NCBI RefSeq assembly: GCF_003121485.1
Contig: NZ_QAVX01000017.1
Span: forward strand, 1-64,000
Direction of reading: 5' to 3'
DNA from: Dyella sp. C11
Lineage (GTDB): Bacteria; Pseudomonadota; Gammaproteobacteria; Xanthomonadales; Rhodanobacteraceae
DNA length: 64,000 nucleotides
Below, piece by piece: positions 57,263-64,000 of the stretch; the stretch's first letter is position 1; each line of letters starts with the position of its first letter. Made by a program: the position numbers and the translations under genes. The notes beneath the pieces were generated by a model, which was not told the origin of the DNA, did no database searches, and was given only the letters and a program-made list of their open reading frames with translations.

Positions 57263-57316
57263 TGAAGTTGGATGGACGTCCAGACGGGACTTTGAGCACG
57301 CTCAAAGGAAGCTGCC

Positions 57317-58996
57317 ATGACACCTTTGGTTATCGGCGTCACGAGCCATCGCAACATCGCCGCGTCGGAGATCGAGCCGATCAGGCAACGCATCTGCGAA
57401 TTCCTCACTCTTCTCAAGAATCAGTTCCCCTCATTGCCCCTGGTGGCGCTTTCCTCGCTGGCCGAAGGCGGCGATCAACTTTTTGCGACCGAAGCCCTGG
57501 CCGCCGGCGCGCGACTGGTGGTTCCGCTTCCCCTGCCCCGCGATCTGTACGTCGAAGACTTCATCGACGCTGATGTCCGCGAACGTTTTGATGAGCTGTT
57601 CCGCCAGGCCGACGTGATCCGGCTGCCGCTGCTGAAGAGCCAGTCCCGCGAGGCACTGGAAGGCCACGGCGAAGCGCGCAACCGCCAATACGCGAAAGCC
57701 GGCGTGTTCATCGCCAGCCACGCGCACATCCTGGTCACCATATGGGACGGCAAGGATTCGGGACGACTCGGCGGCACCGCGCAAGTGGTGAAGTATTACC
57801 TGCACGGTTCGCTGCCCGGCATCATCGAGCGCCCACGACAGGCGCGGCACATCCTCAGCGGCGGCGACGAGCATCTGCTTTATCACATCGTCTGCTCGCG
57901 CGAAGGATCGAACGGATCGGTCGGCGACGGTTTGACACCGCTGCAAACCCTCTGGCGCACCGGCGACGAGGTGTCGCTGGAAAAAAAGATGCCGGACGAA
58001 TTCGCGCTGATGATCCGGCACATGGTCGAGTTCAACAACGACTGCGCGAAATACGACACGGAGATCGAAGCCACCTACCCCGCGCTGTCCAACAGTGAAG
58101 CCGGCCCGGAAAGCGTCGATTACCTGTTCCGCTGCGCCGACTGGCTGGCCATGCACTTCCAGAAGCGCGTGCTGCTCGCGCTGCGCGCCACCTTTACGCT
58201 CGCTGCGCTGATGGGTATCGCGTTCACCTTCTACGCGCACATGTCCCACCAGGACCACATGATCTATTTCTTCCTGCTGCTGTTCGCGCTGGGCGGCATC
58301 GTGGCTGCGCTGGCAGGCCGCCGTGAATGGCACCGGAAATACCTGGACTACCGCGCACTCGCCGAGGGTCTTCGCATCCAGCTGTACTGGCGCCGTGCGG
58401 GCATCCTGAAAGACACCGACCACGAGTTCGCGCACGACAATTTCCTGCAGAAGCAGAACATCGAGCTGGGCTGGATACGCAACGTGATGCGCGCCGTGGG
58501 CCTGCATCCGCCCACGCGCCCCGAGCCGGATGCGCTGTCGCGCGTCATCAGCGAATGGGTGGGCGAATCCGGCCAGTCAGGGCAACTGCACTACTTCGAG
58601 CGCAAGACGGCCGAAAGCGCGGGCCTGCATCACTTCACCGAAATCGTGGGCGCGGTGAGCCTGTGGGCGGGTATTTCCATCAGCGTGTTCCTGGCCATCT
58701 TCGCGCTGAAGCTGCCGGAAACCACCAAGACCACGCTGGTGATGATCATGGCGGTGCTCTCCATTGTCGCTGCCGTGCGCGAAGCCTACGCCTACCGCAA
58801 GGCCGACAAGGAACTCATCCGTCAGTACCGCTTCATGCAGCGCATTTTCAGCGGTGCGCGCGCGGCACTGGATCGCACTGACGATCCCAACGAGAAGCGC
58901 GGCATCCTCCGCTCACTCGGCGATGCGGCGCTGACCGAACACGCAGAGTGGACACTGATGCGCCGCGAGCGACAGGTGGAGCACAGCAAATTTTAG
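57317..58996 (+). CDS. SLOG-like nucleotide-sensor protein with four transmembrane helices (SLATT-like)
   Basis: ATG 57317 follows AAGGAA and gives 559 residues. The N-terminal Rossmann-like domain (about 3-165) has IGVTSHRNI and SSLAEGGDQLFATEAL, then RLVVPLPLPRDLY and VFIASHAHILVTIWDGKDS, the glycine/acid pattern of SLOG/DprA-LOG sensors. Hydrophobic pairs lie at about 290-310 and 314-335, then 444-468 and 472-495. Conserved YLDYRALAEGLRIQLYWRRAG and REAYAYRKADKELIRQYRFM follow the pairs, as in SLATT-type effectors. I infer that it binds a nucleotide signal and acts on the inner membrane. The partner would be the divergent TIR protein. The last bases overlap a TTTAGACGTCTAAA palindrome. Confidence 0.75.
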   Translation: MTPLVIGVTSHRNIAASEIEPIRQRICEFLTLLKNQFPSLPLVALSSLAEGGDQLFATEALAAGARLVVPLPLPRDLYVEDFIDADVRERFDELFRQADVIRLPLLKSQSREALEGHGEARNRQYAKAGVFIASHAHILVTIWDGKDSGRLGGTAQVVKYYLHGSLPGIIERPRQARHILSGGDEHLLYHIVCSREGSNGSVGDGLTPLQTLWRTGDEVSLEKKMPDEFALMIRHMVEFNNDCAKYDTEIEATYPALSNSEAGPESVDYLFRCADWLAMHFQKRVLLALRATFTLAALMGIAFTFYAHMSHQDHMIYFFLLLFALGGIVAALAGRREWHRKYLDYRALAEGLRIQLYWRRAGILKDTDHEFAHDNFLQKQNIELGWIRNVMRAVGLHPPTRPEPDALSRVISEWVGESGQSGQLHYFERKTAESAGLHHFTEIVGAVSLWAGISISVFLAIFALKLPETTKTTLVMIMAVLSIVAAVREAYAYRKADKELIRQYRFMQRIFSGARAALDRTDDPNEKRGILRSLGDAALTEHAEWTLMRRERQVEHSKF

Positions 58997-59006
58997 ACGT
59001 CTAAAT
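58993..59006. promoter_or_regulatory. 14-base palindrome TTTAGACGTCTAAA, candidate operator
   Basis: A perfect palindrome covers the stop codon of the SLOG-like gene (TAG at 58994-58996) and lies about 95 bases before the GH127 start. The flanks AAAT and TTTT extend symmetry imperfectly. Half-sites TTTAGA match those of the palindrome before GH76 at 23041. The central CpG would suit a LacI-type regulator; that is inference. Confidence 0.55.
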
Positions 59007-59097
59007 TTTCCAGCGATGATGCTTACTGCTGTGTCCATTTGAATTTGTCCGACAATTAGACAACACTCGGCGCGCACCTGAAAACGGGAACACGCGC

Positions 59098-61128
59098 ATG
59101 CCGCCGCATTTTTCGAAGAGCCGCCGGTCTTTCCTGCAAGGCGTCACTGTAGCCGCTGCCATGAGCGCGATGACATTTGTTCCGCGCGAAGCAGCCGCCA
59201 CGTCGAACGCGAAGGCGCAGGCAGGACGTGCGGGACAAGCGCCGCCGTTCCCGCAGGCACCCTTGATGCAGCAACCCTTTGCGTTGCTTCCCACCGGCTC
59301 GATCAAGGCCACCGGCTGGTTGCGTCGACAACTGGAGATCCAGGCAAACGGGCTGGGTGGTCACCTCGACGAGTTCTGGCCCATCGTGGGGCCGGAGAGC
59401 GGCTGGCTCGGCGGCAAAGGCGAGTCGTGGGAAGACGGCCCCTACTTTCTTGATGGCCTGGTGCCGCTTGCCTGGCAGCTGGATTCGGCGCCGCTCAAGG
59501 CCAAGGCGATGCGGTTCATCGACTGGACGCTGGACCACCCTTGGCGCAATGGCATGTTCGGCCCGCGCAGCAACGATGACTGGTGGCCGCGCATGGTAAT
59601 GCTCAAGGTGCTGACGCAGTATCACGAGCTCACCGGCGATGCGCGTGTCATGCCATTGATGACGCGCTACTTCCACTATCAGCTGCAAGCCCTTCCCGCT
59701 CGCCCCTTGAGCGATTGGGGCCGCATGCGCTGGCAGGACGAGCTGGTGTCCGTGCTGTGGCTTTATCAGCGCACGCAGGATGCCAAGTTGCTGCAGCTTG
59801 TGCAGCTGCTCAAGCAACAGGGCTACGACTGGCAAGCCATGTTTGCCCGCTTCCCTTTCACCGAGAAAACCGACGCCGAGGCGCTGCGCAAGAAGGCCGG
59901 CAACTCGGACGCGTTCATGCAGGACCTCGGCCTGCAGGTGCACGGCGTCAACAACGCGCAGGCACTGAAGGCATCACCCGTGTGGTCCGTGGTGTCAGGC
60001 AGCGGTTCTGATCGCGAAGCCATTCAACACCAGCTGCACATGCTCGATACCTATCACGGCCTGCCCAACGGCATGTTCTCGGCGGACGAACATCTGGCCG
60101 GACGCAGCCCGTCGCAAGGCACCGAGCTGTGCACCGTGGTGGAGACCATGTTCTCGCTGCAGGTGGCGCTGGCCATCACCGGCGACGCCGCACTGGGCGA
60201 CCGACTGGAGCGCATCGCGTTCAACGCGCTACCGGCCGCCTTGAGCGACGACATGTGGTCGCATCAATACAACCAGCAGCCCAACCAGGTGGAATGCAGC
60301 CTGCATAGCCGCCCATGGACCACCGACGGCCCGGAATCGAACCTGTTCGGGCTTGAACCCAACTTCCGCTGCTGCACGGCCAATTTCCACCAGGGCTGGC
60401 CCAAGTTCGCCAACAGCGTGTGGATGGCCACTGCCGACCAAGGCCTTGCAGCCATGAGCTATTCGCCGTGCACGGTGACGACGGTGGTGCGTGACGTACC
60501 GGTGGTCGTTGAACAAACCAGCGACTACCCTTTCCGCCAGTCCGTCAACATCACGGTGACGCCGCAACAGGCGCTGCGCTTTCCCCTGCGGCTGCGCATG
60601 CCAGGATGGTCGAAAGACACGCGCATCTCGGTGAACGGGGAATCGGTGACCGCCGCTCAGGGTTTCACCACTATCGAACGCACGTGGGCGCCCGGTGACA
60701 CAATTGAAGTGACCTTCGGCGCCGACGTGGCGTTCGAACGCGGCTTCAACGGCGCCCTCAGTTTCAGTCGCGGCGCCCTGGTCTATGCGCTGCCGATCAA
60801 GGAAAACTGGCTACTCTGGCGCAAGCGCGGCCTGACCAACGACTGGCAAATCTATCCCGGCTCGCGCTGGAACCTCGGCATGCATGCCGATACGCCCATC
60901 ACCGTGAGCGAACATCCCATCGGCGACAAACCGTTCGCGGGCGCGACTCCCGCCGTGCAGCTGGCAGTGCAAGGTCAGTACGTGCCGGACTGGAAAGCAA
61001 CGGACGGCAGCGCAGACCCCATCCCCGCCAAAGCCGAGCCTGCCTCGGACGAAGCCGCGCAATCCATCACGCTGACACCCTACGCCGGTGCCAAATTGCG
61101 CATTGCTGCGTTTCCATCACTCAGCTGA
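59098..61128 (+). CDS. GH127-type beta-L-arabinofuranosidase, Tat-exported
   Basis: The 676-residue precursor has a twin-arginine signal (SRRSFLQG, residues 8-15) and a hydrophobic stretch to about 34. The (alpha/alpha)6 barrel covers about 60-440, with two beta-domains after. Glu343 and Cys345 in GTELC and the cysteine pair Cys425-Cys426 in NFRCCTAN match the zinc-binding Glu-x-Cys and Cys-Cys ligands of GH127 (HypBA1), where one Cys is the nucleophile. It should release arabinofuranose or a related sugar in the periplasm. Related DUF1680 proteins may act on other sugars, so the substrate is not certain. Confidence 0.85.
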   Translation: MPPHFSKSRRSFLQGVTVAAAMSAMTFVPREAAATSNAKAQAGRAGQAPPFPQAPLMQQPFALLPTGSIKATGWLRRQLEIQANGLGGHLDEFWPIVGPESGWLGGKGESWEDGPYFLDGLVPLAWQLDSAPLKAKAMRFIDWTLDHPWRNGMFGPRSNDDWWPRMVMLKVLTQYHELTGDARVMPLMTRYFHYQLQALPARPLSDWGRMRWQDELVSVLWLYQRTQDAKLLQLVQLLKQQGYDWQAMFARFPFTEKTDAEALRKKAGNSDAFMQDLGLQVHGVNNAQALKASPVWSVVSGSGSDREAIQHQLHMLDTYHGLPNGMFSADEHLAGRSPSQGTELCTVVETMFSLQVALAITGDAALGDRLERIAFNALPAALSDDMWSHQYNQQPNQVECSLHSRPWTTDGPESNLFGLEPNFRCCTANFHQGWPKFANSVWMATADQGLAAMSYSPCTVTTVVRDVPVVVEQTSDYPFRQSVNITVTPQQALRFPLRLRMPGWSKDTRISVNGESVTAAQGFTTIERTWAPGDTIEVTFGADVAFERGFNGALSFSRGALVYALPIKENWLLWRKRGLTNDWQIYPGSRWNLGMHADTPITVSEHPIGDKPFAGATPAVQLAVQGQYVPDWKATDGSADPIPAKAEPASDEAAQSITLTPYAGAKLRIAAFPSLS

Positions 61129-61263
61129 AAAGCGGAAGCGCCTACTCATCCTTCCGGCGGTCGCGCACTCAACGGCAGCGGCGTCCTGATGATGGACCCG
61201 GTATCTTGGCTATCGCTGGGATACCGCTCCACCACGACCTGCTCGAATTCGCCAACAACCGCG

Positions 61264-61692
61264 CTAAATGGCCGTCTGATCGATGCCGTATTGCATCGCC
61301 GCTTTCAGTGTCTCTACGTTGATATCGCCGAGCGCCTTGAACTTGATGCAATACCCGGTGACCTTGGCCTTGCCGAGGTCTTTCCCATAGGCCTGCGCCA
61401 GGTACTTCTTGTCTTCGATGCCGAGTATGTAGACGGAAATTCCCGTGGTATTTGCGCTGATGCCTATCTGGTAGAACTCCTTGGTATCGCCGTTGGCATA
61501 TTTCAGCGTCTGAGTTCCGTATCCCACGTTGGGATTGGACACGGTTTTGCCCGAAGCATCCTTGCCATCCAGAAACCACAATTTGCCCTTCGGCAGAAGA
61601 TCCCGAATGAAGCCGTGCAATGCCTTCATGTCGCTGCGCTTCGGTTCCGACTGGGCAGCGAAGTAATCCTTGATCTGTTCGTCGATGCTCAT
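61264..61692 (-). CDS. DUF1801-family protein
   Basis: ATG 61692 follows AGGAGACCGT. The 142-residue protein starts MSIDEQIKDYFAAQSEPKRS and has DMKALHGFIRDLLPKGKLWFLDG, then VGYGTQTLKYANGDTKEFYQIGIS, which is the DUF1801 (YdhG-like) plan. Function unknown; the fold is similar to iron-chaperone frataxin-like proteins. Second gene of a two-gene unit with the DUF1428 gene 53 bases upstream. Confidence 0.82.
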   Translation of the reverse strand: MSIDEQIKDYFAAQSEPKRSDMKALHGFIRDLLPKGKLWFLDGKDASGKTVSNPNVGYGTQTLKYANGDTKEFYQIGISANTTGISVYILGIEDKKYLAQAYGKDLGKAKVTGYCIKFKALGDINVETLKAAMQYGIDQTAI

Positions 61693-61745
61693 ACGGTCTC
61701 CTGCCTGATGGGGTCGCCCCTCGCTGCCACCGCTCAAAGGTCGCC

Positions 61746-62102
61746 CTACTTCGGCAAGCTGACCACCGACTTGAAGCCGCCAAAGATCATGCGCTTGCCG
61801 TCGAACGGACAGTCCGCAGCGTCCTGCATGCGCGGGTCTGCCATGAATTTCGCCATGCCAGCATCGCGAGTGGCCTTGTCCGGCCATTCCACCCAGGAGA
61901 ACACCACGGACTCATCCTGCGTCGCCTGCACGGCGCGGCGAAAATCGGTGACCTTGCCGTCGGGCACATCGTCGCCCCAGCACTCCACCACCCGGATGGC
62001 GCCGTACTCCACGAAAATGGCATCGAACTTGGCCGCGTGTGCAATGAACTTTTCGCGGTTGGCGTTGGGTACGGCGATCACGAAACCATCGATGTAGGAC
62101 AT
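61746..62102 (-). CDS. DUF1428-family protein (YbaA-like)
   Basis: ATG 62102 follows AAGGAG. The 118-residue protein begins MSYIDGFVIAVPNANREKFI and has the family core AIRVVECWGDDVPDGKVTDF, VFSWVEWPDKATRDAGMAKF and KRMIFGGFKSVV. It has a ferredoxin-like, dimeric alpha-beta-barrel fold (DUF1428, YbaA); the function is unknown. It leads the pair with the DUF1801 gene. Confidence 0.88.
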   Translation of the reverse strand: MSYIDGFVIAVPNANREKFIAHAAKFDAIFVEYGAIRVVECWGDDVPDGKVTDFRRAVQATQDESVVFSWVEWPDKATRDAGMAKFMADPRMQDAADCPFDGKRMIFGGFKSVVSLPK

Positions 62103-62740
62103 GAATGTCTCCTTGGCGTGAAGGGTGGCCGGCATGGTCACCTTTACGTACTCGACGAACGAGCGCCTGCGGAATCGACATAAGGTTATGGAGAAATTGC
62201 CCGCCATGGATCGAAAGCGAATCGTTTCCTGATCCGTACTTGCGTCCATCTGACCGACAAGCTCCGCGCCACCCACGATATCTTCGCTGCCCCTGGGCGG
62301 AATACCTCCATGTGACCATCGCTACAGCTCCGCGCGCTGCGCCTGCCTTCGCCGGAACCGATGCTTGGCGATGCGTGAAACCGCGTCGGCCTTCCCGAAA
62401 GCCGGATGTCACCCGCCAGCGGGGGTTCGGTTCGCACCACTGCAACACACCATCAGCAGCATAGCTCCACCACCCGCCAGCCAGGCTGTTTCACCGAAAC
62501 GACAACTTTCCCGTCCCGTTGTTGGCATCGAGATCCTTGCGGTTGTGGTGATTTGATCAAGAAAACTTGGGTGAACCCAGTCACGGTCGACTTTCGCCTC
62601 GCCTTGGTTGTCGCGCCAGTCGCCAGGCGTGCACTGGGAGTGACAAGTAACGGGTGTCGCGTTTTTGATGGGCGTGCGCCGGGTAAACTTACGCTTTCCA
62701 CGCATTAGTTTTCGTTAGTGGGTCAATACAGGGGGCCACC
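62103..62740. other. Intergenic region upstream of pilin gene, no gene seen
   Basis: About 640 bases. The right end must hold the pilin promoter; a sigma-54 element (GG-N10-GC) is usual for pilA in this group, but I could not place one with confidence. The left part has the DUF1428 promoter. Open frames on both strands lack ribosome sites and family features. The size of the gap leaves room for a small RNA, which I cannot show. Confidence 0.35.
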
Positions 62741-63229
62741 ATGAAGAATTTGCAGAAGGGATTTACGCTGATCGAATTGATGATTGTGGTCGGGATCATT
62801 GCGATCCTTGCCGCCATCGCCGTACCGCAATACCAGACCTACGTCATCAAGTCGCAGGTGACACGAGCCGTGAGCGAAGCCAGCGACGCCCGGATACTTT
62901 TGGAAGACTGCGCAACCAGTGGCAAAGTCCAGTTGGGAACCTCCCAGGGACAGTGCGACACGACCCCCATCGTTGGTTCTGACATTCTGCAAGGAGGGTC
63001 ACAGATTGGGGCCACGCTGCCACCCGGCACGGGCGTACCGCATATCCAGCTTCCGCAGGACGCAGCGGGCCACGGCATAGTCACGGCCGAACTTGGCAAT
63101 CACGTCCAATCCCGCATAGACAAGGGCACCATTACCTGGACTCGTGATACCAGCGGCGGCTGGAGCTGCACGGTGGATTCAATCATTGGCAGCAAGTACG
63201 CCCCGGCGAGCTGCCCGTTTCAGCCTTGA
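62741..63229 (+). CDS. Type IV pilin (PilA-like)
   Basis: The 162-residue prepilin has MKNLQKG followed by [20 protein letters not shown], the prepilin peptidase site with Gly-1, Phe+1 and Glu+5. The hydrophobic helix leads to a globular domain with four cysteines; the last pair ([18 protein letters not shown]) is the usual D-region disulfide. Ribosome site AGGGGG. Major or minor pilin cannot be told; no pil genes are in the window, so it may be an orphan pilin. Confidence 0.93.
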   Translation: MKNLQKGFTLIELMIVVGIIAILAAIAVPQYQTYVIKSQVTRAVSEASDARILLEDCATSGKVQLGTSQGQCDTTPIVGSDILQGGSQIGATLPPGTGVPHIQLPQDAAGHGIVTAELGNHVQSRIDKGTITWTRDTSGGWSCTVDSIIGSKYAPASCPFQP

Positions 63230-63415
63230 TCCGCCTGCTCTGGGTGCCGACTCGCGTCCGCCAAGGCGCTGAATCCCTCGGGGACAGGGCATCGATGTGC
63301 TGCCCACCGCCAACATCACTCGTTGCCCCCAGACCCCAGGCGAAACGCTCATCAGCAGAGCCCATGCGGATCAGGCGAGATCTCGCGCGATGACAGCCTG
63401 GCAGGCGCTTTGCTC

Positions 63416-63850
63416 CTAGGGATCGGACGTCCCCACGATGATGCTCGATGCCTTGATGATGGCCACGACGGTCATGCCTTCATGCAATTGGAGCGCATCG
63501 AGGCTCCCGTTGGTGATGATCGAAACGATGACGTTGCCGCCATCCAGCTGGACACTGACTTCGGCGTTTACTGCGCCACGCTTGACGTTGGAAACCGTCC
63601 CCTTCAGCTGATTGCGCGCAGACAGTCGCGTTGAATCGTCAGGCACGCCTATGATCACCGAGGAAGCCTTGATCAAGGCGAATGCGCTTTTGCCAACAGT
63701 GAGCCCCAGGGTCTTCGTGCTTTCATGAGTAACGGTGGCCGTCAATCGCTGACCACCCTGGATATCCAGCTGGATGACGTCATTGACGGCGCCGTTATCG
63801 ATAGCGGCCACGGTGCCGGTCAGCTGGTTTCTTGCACTCGTCTTCATCAT
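63416..63850 (-). CDS. Tandem TOBE (molybdate-binding, Mop-like) protein
   Basis: I chose the ATG at 63850 (GAGG upstream; a second ATG follows at 63847). The frame stays open further upstream, so a longer form from GTG 63943 is possible. About 144 residues make two Mop/TOBE repeats, each starting SARNQLTGTV or SARNQLKGTV and ending ALIKASSVIIGV or AIIKASSIIVGT. Such proteins bind molybdate or tungstate as oligomers, acting in storage or as the ligand domain of ModE. No HTH is attached here and no mod transporter is seen in the window. Confidence 0.85.
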   Translation of the reverse strand: MMKTSARNQLTGTVAAIDNGAVNDVIQLDIQGGQRLTATVTHESTKTLGLTVGKSAFALIKASSVIIGVPDDSTRLSARNQLKGTVSNVKRGAVNAEVSVQLDGGNVIVSIITNGSLDALQLHEGMTVVAIIKASSIIVGTSDP

Positions 63851-64000
63851 GAAATGCCTCGCCAGTTCGATGTCGGAAAACGGATTGTCGGCGACCCCGA
63901 GCCCACCTTCCACAGAACGATGTGACCCTTCGACGAAAGGCACATCCAGTTCATGAAAGGCGATCGCAAAAAGATCTGGCCACGTTCTCCCCGATGATGG

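Larger units (their letters stand above)
56928..57316. other. Divergent promoter region of the TIR and SLOG-like genes
   Basis: The 389 bases hold a perfect CRP-type site (57063-57078) and a palindromic repeat copy (57153-57262). No gene is seen. The repeat lies nearer to the SLOG-like gene and the CRP-type site nearer to the TIR gene. Confidence 0.5.

Noticed and set aside
57154-57573. Plus-strand open frame running from the palindromic repeat into the SLOG-like gene
   Set aside because: Starts inside the repeat and is out of frame with the clear SLOG-like protein, which has its own AAGGAA ribosome site.
58993-59006. AGACGTCT core as a MetJ box
   Set aside because: MetJ boxes are tandem 8-mers and this has only one; there is no methionine gene nearby and Xanthomonadales generally lack MetJ. 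Kept as a generic operator candidate.
63851-63943. N-terminal extension of the TOBE protein from a GTG at 63943, or an upstream gene ending at about 63951
   Set aside because: Another frame ends with a stop at 63951-63953 that could close an upstream gene, and stand-alone Mop proteins usually start near SARNQ. With only 50 bases left in the window it cannot be settled.

Overview
The window looks like one end of a chromosomal contig from a GC-rich gammaproteobacterium of the Xanthomonadales, most likely Rhodanobacteraceae (Dyella, Luteibacter or Rhodanobacter type). This rests on base composition, on three degenerate copies of the CGTCATCCCCGCGAAGGCGG palindromic repeat, on long TonB-dependent receptors, and on CadC-type regulators fused to TolB-like and TPR regions. 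It is inference: no rRNA or other taxonomic marker is present. Bases 26-59 match an Illumina Nextera read-2 adapter, so genuine sequence starts at about base 60.

Layout. 60-11.2 kb: housekeeping and stress genes (two glutathione S-transferases, an Lrp/AsnC regulator, GNAT acetyltransferase, methyltransferase plus flavin-reductase-like pair, TehA-type channel, GAF protein, outer-membrane barrel) with two AT-richer patches at the contig end and at 10.6-11.2 kb. 11.5-22.8 kb: hydrolases and regulators, namely a class C serine hydrolase, a dienelactone hydrolase plus haloperoxidase-like pair divergent from a GlxA-type regulator, a CadC/TPR regulator, a GH15 enzyme, a secreted esterase and a GNAT enzyme. 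23-25 kb: a GH76 mannanase gene broken by one in-frame TAA, behind an 18-bp palindrome and a structured leader. 25.3-32.3 kb: RcnB-like protein, an autoregulated-looking MFS pump/MarR pair with a possibly leaderless promoter, a Coq7-family diiron protein, a GT39-type glycosyltransferase, a NERD protein and a TetR regulator.

32.5-48.1 kb: an M20 peptidase beside a TonB receptor, membrane proteins, a hybrid PAS histidine kinase whose stop codon overlaps that of a periplasmic-sensor GGDEF(degenerate)-EAL protein, KatG, and a TetR/O-methyltransferase divergent pair. 48.1-54.7 kb: a second CadC/TolB-type regulator, YceI, and a TonB receptor plus secreted tyrosine-phosphatase unit divergent from a TetR gene, with a perfect TetR-style operator between them.

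54.7-59 kb holds the most interesting locus: a TIR-transmembrane-TPR protein with the SARM1-like WxxxE motif, head to head with a SLOG-like nucleotide-sensor protein carrying four transmembrane helices. A perfect TGTGA-N6-TCACA (CRP/Clp) site and a palindromic repeat lie between them. TIR enzymes making a nucleotide signal read by SLOG effectors is the logic of Thoeris, so this is proposed as a Thoeris-like signalling or defence pair with a membrane effector. 59-64 kb: a Tat-exported GH127 enzyme behind a palindrome that shares half-sites with the one before GH76, two small DUF1801/DUF1428 proteins, a type IV pilin and a TOBE-domain molybdate-binding protein. No tRNA, rRNA, CRISPR array, insertion sequence or prophage was recognised.
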